NCBI GenBank assembly: GCA_016212695.1
Contig: JACREX010000079.1
Coordinates: 1 to 53,826, forward strand
Length of the DNA: 53,826 nucleotides
From: Bacteroidia bacterium
GTDB lineage: Bacteria > Bacteroidota > Bacteroidia > Bacteroidales > GWF2-35-48
Reading direction: 5' to 3'
A program made the translations under genes and the position numbers. Under the pieces are notes generated by a model, which saw only the letters and a program-made list of their open reading frames with translations, was not told the DNA's origin and ran no database searches. Of the stretch, positions 15,961 through 24,675 are shown in pieces (position 1 is the first letter of the stretch; every line of letters begins with the position of its first letter).

Positions 15961-17202
15961 TTATTGAATGATGATTTTTTCTGTTCTTATAAAATTATCT
16001 CCTTTTATTTTTAACAGGTAAAACCCTTTCCCTATTCCTGTGAGATTAATTCTGTCGTCAATATCCGTTTTCATACGCTGCGAGTAAACCAATTTACCGC
16101 AATAATCAAATATTTCGACAGAGATATTTTTTGGATAATTATTCATGCCGAAAGAAATTTTGATTTCATTACTGGCAGGATTTGGAGAAACAACAATCTT
16201 TTGATTGCTTTGATTATTCCTGACAGAAGTGGTTTCACATATCCAATCGTGAAGATGTGTTGTCACATAACCGAGCACGGTATCCATATACAGCAGATAA
16301 CTTCCGCCTGCATTCTGATCGTAGGGGATATGCTGCTTTCCCCAGAAAGTATAAAAGGGATTTTCAATTCCGATGTGCTGCATCCTCAAATTAACTGAAG
16401 CGCTTCCATCCACTTCCATAATGGGAACAATCATGGTGATCGTTGCAGTACCATACGGCACTTCGGTATCTAAGTTGCCATGCATGCTGACAGCCGGAAT
16501 ATTTCCGGGCTCAATCCATGTTGTATCTGCTATGGCGCCGCATAAATTTACCACATAATTCACTTCTGTAGAATATCCCGGATTTCCGCTATTCCCTTCC
16601 ATTCCGCCAAGTCCGGTCGTATCAATATATGTGGGCACTTCAGAAACTTTATCAAGGTATGCCACATGCAAGGCAGTTATGGCGCCGGCAGAACTTCCGC
16701 CTGCAATGATCATATCCGGATCTATCTTATATGTATTTGCAGTTGCAGCATCTTTTCTGAAATACCGGATGGCAGCTTTATAATCATGATACGCCCGCAA
16801 TACGGCATAGGTAAATTCCCTGGGCGCATTCTGCATGACTAAAGTATAATTCACGCCAACCCTGTAATCAATAGCTGCGGCCACATATCCCAGGGATGCA
16901 AAATGAGTGCACAACTGCACCATGGTCAGTTCAGCTTTATTTTCCTGTATAAAACTTCCCTTGGGTGCAAAAATAATCAACGGCCGTTCAGCGAGAGTAT
17001 CACCTGTGGGAGTATAAATATCCATCATCAAATCCCGCGCTGTACCATTATAATTAAAGTTATGGCCGTAGAGAACATTGGATGTCACCGTAACCCCAAA
17101 AAGGCTGTCGAGGTACCTGCCACCGGAGCAGTCGAACTGCTGCGCAAATAACACCAGGCTTTGCAGTGTTATTATCAAAATGGTGATATTTGATTTTTTC
17201 AT
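15961..17202 (-). CDS. Secreted alpha/beta hydrolase with T9SS sorting domain
   Basis: This 413-residue protein has a signal peptide (about 1-21), an esterase-like alpha/beta hydrolase domain (about 45-320) and a C-terminal T9SS type A sorting domain (about 330-413). The hydrolase has RPLIIFAPKGSF where lipases have an HGG oxyanion loop, the nucleophile elbow GGSSAG with Ser171 in G-x-S-x-G, MHGNLDTEVPYG with a probable catalytic Asp, and a later GKQHIPY that may hold the His. The sorting domain begins KIVVSPNPASNEIKI and ends FIRTEKIIIQ, so the protein should be exported through the type IX system and attached to the cell surface or released. Substrate unknown. A TATATTTG box lies at 17217-17224. 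Confidence 0.85.
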   Translation of the reverse strand: MKKSNITILIITLQSLVLFAQQFDCSGGRYLDSLFGVTVTSNVLYGHNFNYNGTARDLMMDIYTPTGDTLAERPLIIFAPKGSFIQENKAELTMVQLCTHFASLGYVAAAIDYRVGVNYTLVMQNAPREFTYAVLRAYHDYKAAIRYFRKDAATANTYKIDPDMIIAGGSSAGAITALHVAYLDKVSEVPTYIDTTGLGGMEGNSGNPGYSTEVNYVVNLCGAIADTTWIEPGNIPAVSMHGNLDTEVPYGTATITMIVPIMEVDGSASVNLRMQHIGIENPFYTFWGKQHIPYDQNAGGSYLLYMDTVLGYVTTHLHDWICETTSVRNNQSNQKIVVSPNPASNEIKISFGMNNYPKNISVEIFDYCGKLVYSQRMKTDIDDRINLTGIGKGFYLLKIKGDNFIRTEKIIIQ

Positions 17203-17300
17203 AGGATGGTTTTTTACAAATATAATAAATATTCCTAAACAATACTTCGGTAATTTTTTTTAATGAAGGGCTAAAACCCTTGGTATTTCTTCGTTTTATC

Positions 17301-17330
17301 AATTACCCCGACCTTAAGGTCGGGGTAATT
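17301..17330. repeat. Perfect 30-bp palindrome
   Basis: Both halves read AATTACCCCGACCTT on opposite strands with no loop. It lies between minus-strand genes, next to GGGCTAAAACCC (about 17268-17279) and GGGCTTTAGCCC (17350-17361). It may act as a terminator or be a mobile palindromic repeat; there is no clear T-run. Confidence 0.8.
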
Positions 17331-17358
17331 CAAAACGCTCACGAATAGCGGGCTTTAG

Positions 17359-17395
17359 CCCACGATGAGTAGCGTTGCCACCACGTGGCTCACGC
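17359..17395 (-). repeat. 37-bp dispersed repeat, copy A
   Basis: This 37-bp segment is 35/37 identical, in inverse orientation, to 34591-34627. Its minus-strand reading starts GCGTGAGCCACGTGGTGGC. Both copies lie outside genes. Confidence 0.8.
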
Positions 17396-17495
17396 TAAAA
17401 TAACCCCAAAAATTACCGAACTATTCCTAAAACGATTTAGATTTTAATAAATATTTTAAAGCAGTTTTTGAATTACTTTGAAAAGTTGAATCGTT

Positions 17496-20400
17496 TTATA
17501 GTTTTTTAGCGGGAATGATTGCATTCCAATATCTGCGGGCGAGTTCTCCGAAGGTATTAAAATCTTCCCTGTAGAATAAACCCATTCCCTGCGTATAGGG
17601 CGAGTTGTTCATCACATTATCGTTTGCCTTGGTGAATGCTTTTACACGGAGTTTTCCGTTCTTTGTAATCTTATAAGCGATGTCGAAATCCCCTACGACT
17701 CCGCTTGAACTGGCCTTTTGCTGGCCAATACCCACATTGCCGTTAATCGTAACACGGTCGTTTAGTACCTGGGTGGATAATGCCACTTCCACCTGGTCGC
17801 TGCTGATTTCATCTCCGGGGCGGTAATTGACGCCGATATCAAAATCATTGCTGATCTGGGAGAGCCAATGGCTGAGCTGGTTCGAAAGCAGTTCGCTGGA
17901 GGTTACCCCGCCTACGCTGGAAGATCTTTTTGTTTCATTGGCAGTGCTTCCCTTCATGGTTTCAGGCGTCATAAAACGGTTTAATATAAGCAATGAAAGG
18001 AACTGTTTGTTTTTCTCATCCGAAGAAAGGGAACTCAGTATAGTCTTGGTTTTTTCATCGGCAGTCGGTAAATCAATATCAAAAGTGATGATCGGTTCCA
18101 TTAGTTTATTGGTCATGGAAAGCAGGCATTCCGTAGGCGAACGTTTTTTATACACATCGCTGGTGTCGAGCACCATGTCGTATAACGGGGCTTTGAGTTT
18201 ATACACGGCTTTCAGGTCAACAGTAGCATCAAGCGGATCGCCGTTCCACGAGATGTAACCGCCCTTTTGAACATCGAATTTTTTATTGATAATATTTTGC
18301 AGAGTAAACAGGTAATCGCCCCGGTCTATCACAAAATCGCCATACATATTAAATTTGCCCAGCGTATTAATTTCAATCTTCAGATTGGAAGATCCGCGGC
18401 CTTTAATAAGGTCTCCCGTCTTGGCGTCAAAAACAATCTGCGCTTCAGCATCCGGCGTGATCTCAAGATCGAAATTCAATGTGACGCCTGAAATATTTAC
18501 TTTTTCACCTTTCGCATTTTTCGTTGAATCCTTTTTTTCCTGTTTATTTATAAAGGTTATAAAGTCGCTTTCCGTAGCCTCGCTGGTGGATGTGAGCGGT
18601 ATATAGAAATACGTGTCTTTTTCGGTTTTTGCAGCGATATCAACCACTATATTTTCGGGGCTGCCTTGTATTTTAAATACTCCGGTCATATAGGCCGTAC
18701 CGTAAAATGCGTCGTTGTCTGCTTCCTCGGTATTCAGAAACATAAAAGCATTGTCTGTTGTATTCATAATAAGATCAAGCCGGATGTCCTGGAAATTATG
18801 ATGTTTAACGGAACCGTTCAGCACAAGCATTTTCCAGTTCGGATCGAAAATATTAAACTCTTCGAATTTGATCTCATTATTTGTGATTTGAACTGTATTT
18901 TTTATGCAATACCGGACCTTTGAAAAATCAAGCGTAAAATACGTTTCCAAGATATCCAGGCTGCCTTCGATAAGAGGTTTGTCGGCGGTTCCTGAAACTG
19001 TAAAATTACCGTTTACCTCGCCTTTTAATCCGGAGACGATCCCGGTAAGAAAGGGTTGCAGAATATTCAGTTTAAGCCGGTTCAGATTAATATCAAAAGC
19101 TATCTGTTTAGTAACTGGCGAATAATCTCCGTTAATAGTAAGGGTTTTTACTTTTCCAATCTTGGTGTATACCTGCAGCGCTATCTTCTTCGTTTCTTCG
19201 TTCCAGTTTGTTTTTACAAATGTATTGCCAAGCATTTCCTGGTTAAAGGTAAAACCTTTTATACTGATATCGGAATTGAAAAGTACTTTATTATATACAT
19301 CATTTACATTTGCATAACCGTCTAATCTTCCGGTAATTTTCGGGCCGCTAGTACCCAACATAGCGCTAAGACCGGCAAGGTCAATTTTATTGAAAAAAAT
19401 TGAAAGTGTGTCGGATGGTTTTTGTGATACTTTGCCGTTAATGTTCAGGAATTGATACCTGTTTTGAATTTTCAGGTTCTCAATTTTTATTGCCGAGGTA
19501 TCAATTTGTATTTTCGATTCATCTAATTTCCATGCCACATCGCCAAGAATAAATTCAGAGGGCTCAATCTCAATATTGATAATCGTATTTTTATGATTTT
19601 CGGGTTTTGTAAAATAAGCAAGCATAGACAGGTTCACCCCGAATTCCGCCGAATCCCTGTTATGATTATTGGCTGCTATATAAATACTGTCGTTGCGGAT
19701 ATCCGCATTCAGACTCAGATTTTCCACCTTCAGCCCCGCTGCATTGATCCGGTTCCCTTCAATATTTACCGAAAGCGCATTGTTTGCCGTGAATGCATCG
19801 AGATACAGGTTTGTTATGATATTATCTCCGGATACGATCTCAGGAATGGTGCCTTTAAAAGCAAACTGATGCGTGGCAGAATTGAATGTACCCGAAATCC
19901 TTGTCCTGGGATTTAATTTAAGTGCAGGCGCAAACAATTTACAAATTTCGTCGGTTCGTTTGATTTTGATGTCGAATTTAATATTATTAACCGTCGTGTC
20001 GGTCTGTGCCACATAATTCGGCGACGCAAACGAAGGAAGATATTTATACACTAAATTTGACAAAGAACCGATAAGGGGCTGTAATTTATATTGCCCGATA
20101 AGGTCCACATCCAGGAGGTCGGAGGCAAGACTCACTTTCCTGTAGGAATTATAATCGTTCAGGTTTAAAACAAAATCCTGCATGGAGATCGATCCTTTCT
20201 GGTTTGCATAATACACTTTGGCAAGAACCAACTTCCCGGTAAGATCATCCGCATTGCTGCCTTTCAGGTCTGCATTAAGTTGCAGGCTCGCCAAACTCAT
20301 GGTATCCGAAGGATTCAGTTTTAACCGTTTCAGGTCGGCCCGGTCAACATTCAGTGTCATATTGATTGCAGCTTGTTTATCCAATTCTCCTTTGGCATCA

Positions 20401-21905
20401 AGAGTCAACGTAACATTCGGATCATTGACGGTTATTTTTGAATTGAGTTTTTTATCGTTTAACACGCCATCGAGAGTGATATTCTGATACGTATAATTGT
20501 TGAATTCCACACTGCTGATAAAACCTTTTGCCGTTGCATCAAACTTATTGTTCTTAAATTTTTTCCCTTTTACGGTAAGGTCGGCGGTGATCGTTCCCAT
20601 CAGTTGTTCATTGGCTGCAAGTTTTCCGATATTCAGGCATGTAGCTTTCACTTTGCCGTCGAACTGCATTTCTTTTTTAGCCGTATCATTTTTTAAAATA
20701 ATATCCGTAACTAATTCGCCAATATCTGTTGTGATTGTTCCTTTTGTTACAAGATCGGTGATACCGCCATTAAGCGTACCATGATATGCGATGGTTCCAA
20801 GCATGCCTACCTGCGGGGGCAATTGCAGGGGATGATTTTCCGTGAACGGCGGCAACTTAATCTGAGCCAGATCATTCTGGCTCACCTTTATTTTTTTCAC
20901 ATCAATATCCACACGGGTATTGTTGATATCCGGAAGCCCTTTGATTTTAAAATCCGTCTGCACTAAGGTATGTTTCCCGTATTGAAGATCCAGGTTTTTT
21001 GCTTTGAGGTTGCAGACTTTTCCGGTCAGTTCACCGGAAATTTTTATGCTCTGGTTTATTCCCCAGAGGTCTGTAACAATATAGGCAATGTCATCAGCGC
21101 CAAATTTTGATTCTTCTAATTTTGCCGTAAGTTCAACCCGGTTCAGGAAATCAGAAAAATCGCCAAGGCTGTCGAAACCAAAAGTAAGTTGTGGCGCTTT
21201 CAGATCGGTATTCGGAGTTTTGAGTTCAAACTGCCTGAGGTCTATATTTTTACCGGTAAACTGCAGCCATGTGGATAAATTCTCAATGCACAGGCCGCTC
21301 TTTTCTTTTATCCGCAGGCTGTCCAAATGCACATCAATCGTATCGCCATGTATGGCGAGGCCTTTAATGTCAAGATTAAAATCACTGAAATAAAGGTCGT
21401 CTAAATTCAACCCGTGCTTAAGTTCGGCAGGTTTATATTTTTTCATGGAGAACCGTGTGTTCCTGATCATAAAATTCTGGCATAATACTGAAAAGGCCGA
21501 CTGGGTTGTATCTTTTTTCTTCTTTTTCTCTTTGGAAGCAAATGCATCGAGCAGGAACTGCATATTCATCACTTTGGTAGAATCTTCATACAGGTTTGCA
21601 TATAGGTCGTCAATAATTATTTTATCCAGAAAGACCTTATTCTCCGACAGGTTTAAACTTGTAACATGAGCATCAAAATTCTTTATAAAAACCAACGTAT
21701 CTTTTTTCTGATATTCAACATAAACATCCCTGAAAATAACGCTGCTGAAAAAGCTGATATCAATTTTCCGGATACTCACGGTTGCATTGTATTTATCAAA
21801 TAAAAATTTGCTTACGCGATTGGTAAGGTAGGTCTGCACGCTGCTGCTCTGTAAAGCAACATAACTGGCAATAAGCAGTGTAAATATACTGCAGAAAAAA
21901 ATCAA
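17496..21905 (-). CDS. tamB: TamB-like translocation/assembly protein
   Basis: This protein of about 1469 residues has an N-terminal membrane anchor (IFFCSIFTLLIASYVAL), then a very long array of short beta strands, and a C-terminal DUF490/TamB domain near the end (GRGSSNLKIEINTLGKFNMYGDF, then the FTLQNIINKKFDVQKGGYISWNGDPL stretch in two parts). TamB-family proteins span the periplasm and help insert outer-membrane proteins or move lipids. The first usable start in frame is a TTG at 21905, but the coding frame continues upstream to a stop at 21939-21941 through SLIRRILKI, which looks like the basic lead-in of the membrane anchor. The true start is therefore probably a rare codon a few residues upstream. 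It is not next to a TamA-type barrel. Confidence 0.87.
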   Translation of the reverse strand: MIFFCSIFTLLIASYVALQSSSVQTYLTNRVSKFLFDKYNATVSIRKIDISFFSSVIFRDVYVEYQKKDTLVFIKNFDAHVTSLNLSENKVFLDKIIIDDLYANLYEDSTKVMNMQFLLDAFASKEKKKKKDTTQSAFSVLCQNFMIRNTRFSMKKYKPAELKHGLNLDDLYFSDFNLDIKGLAIHGDTIDVHLDSLRIKEKSGLCIENLSTWLQFTGKNIDLRQFELKTPNTDLKAPQLTFGFDSLGDFSDFLNRVELTAKLEESKFGADDIAYIVTDLWGINQSIKISGELTGKVCNLKAKNLDLQYGKHTLVQTDFKIKGLPDINNTRVDIDVKKIKVSQNDLAQIKLPPFTENHPLQLPPQVGMLGTIAYHGTLNGGITDLVTKGTITTDIGELVTDIILKNDTAKKEMQFDGKVKATCLNIGKLAANEQLMGTITADLTVKGKKFKNNKFDATAKGFISSVEFNNYTYQNITLDGVLNDKKLNSKITVNDPNVTLTLDAKGELDKQAAINMTLNVDRADLKRLKLNPSDTMSLASLQLNADLKGSNADDLTGKLVLAKVYYANQKGSISMQDFVLNLNDYNSYRKVSLASDLLDVDLIGQYKLQPLIGSLSNLVYKYLPSFASPNYVAQTDTTVNNIKFDIKIKRTDEICKLFAPALKLNPRTRISGTFNSATHQFAFKGTIPEIVSGDNIITNLYLDAFTANNALSVNIEGNRINAAGLKVENLSLNADIRNDSIYIAANNHNRDSAEFGVNLSMLAYFTKPENHKNTIINIEIEPSEFILGDVAWKLDESKIQIDTSAIKIENLKIQNRYQFLNINGKVSQKPSDTLSIFFNKIDLAGLSAMLGTSGPKITGRLDGYANVNDVYNKVLFNSDISIKGFTFNQEMLGNTFVKTNWNEETKKIALQVYTKIGKVKTLTINGDYSPVTKQIAFDINLNRLKLNILQPFLTGIVSGLKGEVNGNFTVSGTADKPLIEGSLDILETYFTLDFSKVRYCIKNTVQITNNEIKFEEFNIFDPNWKMLVLNGSVKHHNFQDIRLDLIMNTTDNAFMFLNTEEADNDAFYGTAYMTGVFKIQGSPENIVVDIAAKTEKDTYFYIPLTSTSEATESDFITFINKQEKKDSTKNAKGEKVNISGVTLNFDLEITPDAEAQIVFDAKTGDLIKGRGSSNLKIEINTLGKFNMYGDFVIDRGDYLFTLQNIINKKFDVQKGGYISWNGDPLDATVDLKAVYKLKAPLYDMVLDTSDVYKKRSPTECLLSMTNKLMEPIITFDIDLPTADEKTKTILSSLSSDEKNKQFLSLLILNRFMTPETMKGSTANETKRSSSVGGVTSSELLSNQLSHWLSQISNDFDIGVNYRPGDEISSDQVEVALSTQVLNDRVTINGNVGIGQQKASSSGVVGDFDIAYKITKNGKLRVKAFTKANDNVMNNSPYTQGMGLFYREDFNTFGELARRYWNAIIPAKKL

Positions 21906-22043
21906 TATTATTTTAAGAATCCTACGGATAAGGCTGTACTATTTTGGTTAATACAAACATACAAGAATTTTTTTATTCTCACAAATGAAAAAAATTAATG
22001 CTATACTCCAAACAGAATAAAATCGTACTGTTGGTAATCGGTT

Positions 22044-22065
22044 ACCTGCCTGCCGCAGGCAAGGT
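22044..22065. repeat. Dispersed palindrome, CCTRCC...GGCAGG family
   Basis: ACCTGCCTGCCGCAGGCAAG, nearly perfect, lies within a run of GGTAATCGGT/ACGGTAATCAG short repeats (about 22033-22120). The surrounding 275-bp gap has no gene. Confidence 0.65.
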
Positions 22066-22180
22066 CGGTAAACGGTAATCAGAATTACCAATCACCGAAT
22101 ACTGAATACTGATTACCAAATGTGAATTGTATCAAATTAAAGTGTTCAAAGCATAAATTGAAGATGTCAAATAAAAAATT

Positions 22181-23341
22181 CTATATTTTTATTCCTATCA
22201 GTGAAACATCATCAATTTGTTCATTACCGCCTTTCCAGTTCTCGAAAATGGAAACCATTTTGATTTTTTGTTCGGGCATCGAAAGGTTCTGAATTTGTGT
22301 CAGTATTTCTTTAAGGCGTTTTTTCAGAAATTTTTTCCCGTTATCTCCTCCAAACTGATCGATAAATCCGTCGGAAAACAAATACAACACATCATCTTTC
22401 TTCATTTGAATTTCATGATTGGTAAAAGGAGTCATGTTTTCGTAGATGGCTATTGGCATAGTGTCTGCTTTATATTCAATGAAGTCGCCGTTCCTGAAAA
22501 AATAGAGCGGATTATTAGCGCCCGCATAATGAACAGTGTAGACCTCACTGGTTTTACCTGGCTCAGAGCCAAGCGAAACTGGTGAGGTCTGAGGGTTGAG
22601 ATCAATCGCCACAAACGCGATATCCATTCCGTCTTTCTGCTCATAAAAAGCGCCTTTCTGATGAAGCGAGAAAATAACATATTCTCTGAGTTTATCGAGC
22701 GCATGGCTTGCCTGTTGTACTTCTTCCTGTGCGATGATTTCGTTCAGGAAAGAAATACCAAGCATGCTCATGAAAGCACCCGGCACTCCGTGTCCCGTGC
22801 AATCCGCAAGGGCTGCAAGTATCCAGTTCTTACGTTTGGCAAACCAGTAAAAATCTCCGCTCACTATATCCCGCGGCTTATAAATAATAAAATATTGTAT
22901 GCCCAGCGAATCCACAAATTCATCCGTCGGGATCACAGCCCTCTGAATACGCTCTGCATAGCGGATACTGTCTATCACATCTTCATGAATTTCTTCAATA
23001 CGTTCTTTCTGTTTTGTTACCAGGTCGCGCTGAGCGGTAATTTCGTCGCGCTGTGTTTCAATCTCGTCCCGTTGCGCTGCAATCTCTTCATTTTGCCGGT
23101 TCAGCTCTTCGTTTTTCTCTTCTATCTCATGCTTTTGTTTTGCCAGTAATATATTGGCTTTCTGCTTATCCCTGTAACTTTTAAAAATTACAACGGATAA
23201 GACCATCATTAATACAAAGCCGCAGATAAAAGCAATCTTTTGTGTGCGTTGCTGCTTTACTTCAATATCCTTTTTTGCAAGCTTCGATTCCTGCAATTCT
23301 ATTTCTTTCTGCTTTTTCTCATTCTGATATATCGCTTCCAT
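22181..23341 (-). pseudogene. SpoIIE-type phosphatase, C-terminal part of a broken TPR gene
   Basis: The 386-residue frame holds a membrane segment (about 36-53), a coiled coil (about 55-120) and a PP2C/SpoIIE phosphatase domain (about 150-386). The phosphatase has SGDFYW (161-166), ADCTGHGVPGAF (179-190), FSDGFIDQFGG and IDDVSLIGI at the C-terminus with Asp377 and Asp378, so its metal-binding acids are intact. The frame stays open upstream to about 23530 and encodes typical family sequence (KETGSLNNEKTAYEYLSEIY). It then shifts relative to the signal-peptide/TPR start at 23502-23756. Intact relatives of this layout usually have several TPR repeats that are missing here. The catalytic domain may still be made, but without the sensor part. 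Such proteins are RsbU-like regulators. Confidence 0.8.
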
Positions 23342-23501
23342 CTCGGAAAGTTGCTTGTGCTTTTCTTTATTGAAAAGGCTGTCTTTAACGGCAGTATAGA
23401 GCTTATGAAATTTATAGGCATCTTTAAAGTTACGGGTTGAATCATAGATTTCCGACAGGTATTCGTAAGCTGTCTTTTCATTATTTAATGAACCGGTCTC
23501 T

Positions 23502-23756
23502 TTAGAAAGGGCTAAGCCCTTTCCTGAAATTTATTTTTTCTGCAAAGGCAATACCCTGTGCGGCATATTCCATAGCTTTTACAGGATCGCTGCTGCGCAG
23601 GTTATCGGAGAGTTTTGACAGTAAAATGATTTTGGTTGTATCATGCCCTGCCGCCCCCAGTTCTTTTACTAAGTTGTCGTTTGCCCTGTTCTGAACCTGG
23701 GCAAAAGCAGAGATAATAAATAGTATGGAAACCAGCAGTACCGGCGCTTTTTTCAT
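23502..23756 (-). pseudogene. N-terminal fragment of the TPR-SpoIIE gene
   Basis: These 84 residues comprise a signal peptide (about 1-20, ending SAFAQ) and the start of a TPR region (DPVKAMEYAAQGIAFAEKINFRKGL), cut short by a stop after LSPF. The C-terminal part of the same gene continues in another frame from about 23520. The break falls exactly on the inverted repeat at 23505-23523. I read the two parts as one damaged gene that lost most of its TPR repeats. Confidence 0.75.
23505..23523. repeat. Inverted repeat at the TPR-SpoIIE break
   Basis: The arms GAAAGGGCT and AGCCCTTTC are perfect inverses around a single base. The core GGGCTNAGCCC resembles GGGCTAAAACCC and GGGCTTTAGCCC near 17268 and 17350. 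Confidence 0.7.
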
Positions 23757-23860
23757 ATACGAATATCAGAAAGGATTTCCTGTAAAGATAGAAATATTTT
23801 AGATAAAGCTAAAAATGATTTAATCGCAGAGTTTTCTAGGAGTTGTTAGCGGTAGCTTTT

Positions 23861-24259
23861 CTATTCTATAATAGTCATTTTCAAACTATCAATCCGATCA
23901 AAATGTTTACGGTTCAATGTCGCAAATCCTAATTTATTTTTTATTGCCGTTGCTGCAATTAATATATCAGGTATGTCTATCAATTTATTTTTCAATTTAA
24001 GTTCATTGTATATTTTCACAGCTATTTTATTTGTTTCTGTATCATACGGTAAAACTGTAACTCGTTTGAAAAAATCGTTCCAAAATTTTTCTTGCTCGAC
24101 AGTCGTGTTTCCAATATAAATCTCATATTCAGTAATCACAGAAACCATAAATAAAGAGTACGTTTTGGTCAGTTTATAAAATAACGATTTACTCTTATCG
24201 TTCTTCCTATAATAATCAATTAATACAGAAGTATCTATGCAAGCTATTCTTGTCTCCAT
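23861..24259 (-). CDS. PIN-domain toxin, VapC type
   Basis: This 132-residue PIN-domain protein is a probable RNase toxin. The acidic metal-binding residues typical of PIN domains are present: Asp9 in CIDTSVLIDYY, Glu44/Glu46 in TEYEIY, and Asp95/Asp98 in IDIPDILIAATA. NRKHF near 116-120 is also common in VapC proteins. The gene overlaps the end of its small upstream partner by 16 bp, the usual antitoxin-toxin order. The target RNA cannot be told from the sequence. Confidence 0.85.
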   Translation of the reverse strand: METRIACIDTSVLIDYYRKNDKSKSLFYKLTKTYSLFMVSVITEYEIYIGNTTVEQEKFWNDFFKRVTVLPYDTETNKIAVKIYNELKLKNKLIDIPDILIAATAIKNKLGFATLNRKHFDRIDSLKMTIIE

Positions 24260-24480
24260 AAATTAACTCGTTTTCTATGTTGTTTAAAATCATTGTATTG
24301 TTCGTCTGTCATCACAGGGCCTCTCAGTAGAAATTCTTGAAATTCTGTGATTTCTGTTTCAGATTTTGCAATAATATATTTATCGTCAAGTTCTGCCTTT
24401 AATTTTACAATTTGATTTGCTGGAAGTTGTCGAACTAATCCAATTATTTGTTCAAATCCTAAATTTACAGTTAATTCCAT
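24244..24480 (-). CDS. Putative antitoxin of the PIN toxin
   Basis: This small 78-residue protein lies directly upstream of, and overlaps, the VapC-type gene. Its N-terminal part MELTVNLGFEQIIGLVRQLP is typical of small antitoxin-like proteins paired with PIN toxins in Bacteroidota. The C-terminal half is charged (RGPVMTDEQYNDFKQHRKR) and could wrap the toxin. No clear DNA-binding fold can be named. The role is assigned mainly from position. Confidence 0.7.
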   Translation of the reverse strand: MELTVNLGFEQIIGLVRQLPANQIVKLKAELDDKYIIAKSETEITEFQEFLLRGPVMTDEQYNDFKQHRKRVNLWRQE

Positions 24481-24675
24481 AATTTACATTTTTTACAAAA
24501 TTACTAAATTTTTGGTTATTACAAGATTTGTTGTCGTTTAAAGTTACAGCCAACTTGTTTGCTTGTTAACTTTATAAACTTTTAAACTTTTTACTTCTTC
24601 GTCATCCCGATAAAAGACTTCATTTTTTGGAAGAATAAGTCTATTTTAAAATAGAGTATTACTTATCAATATGAT

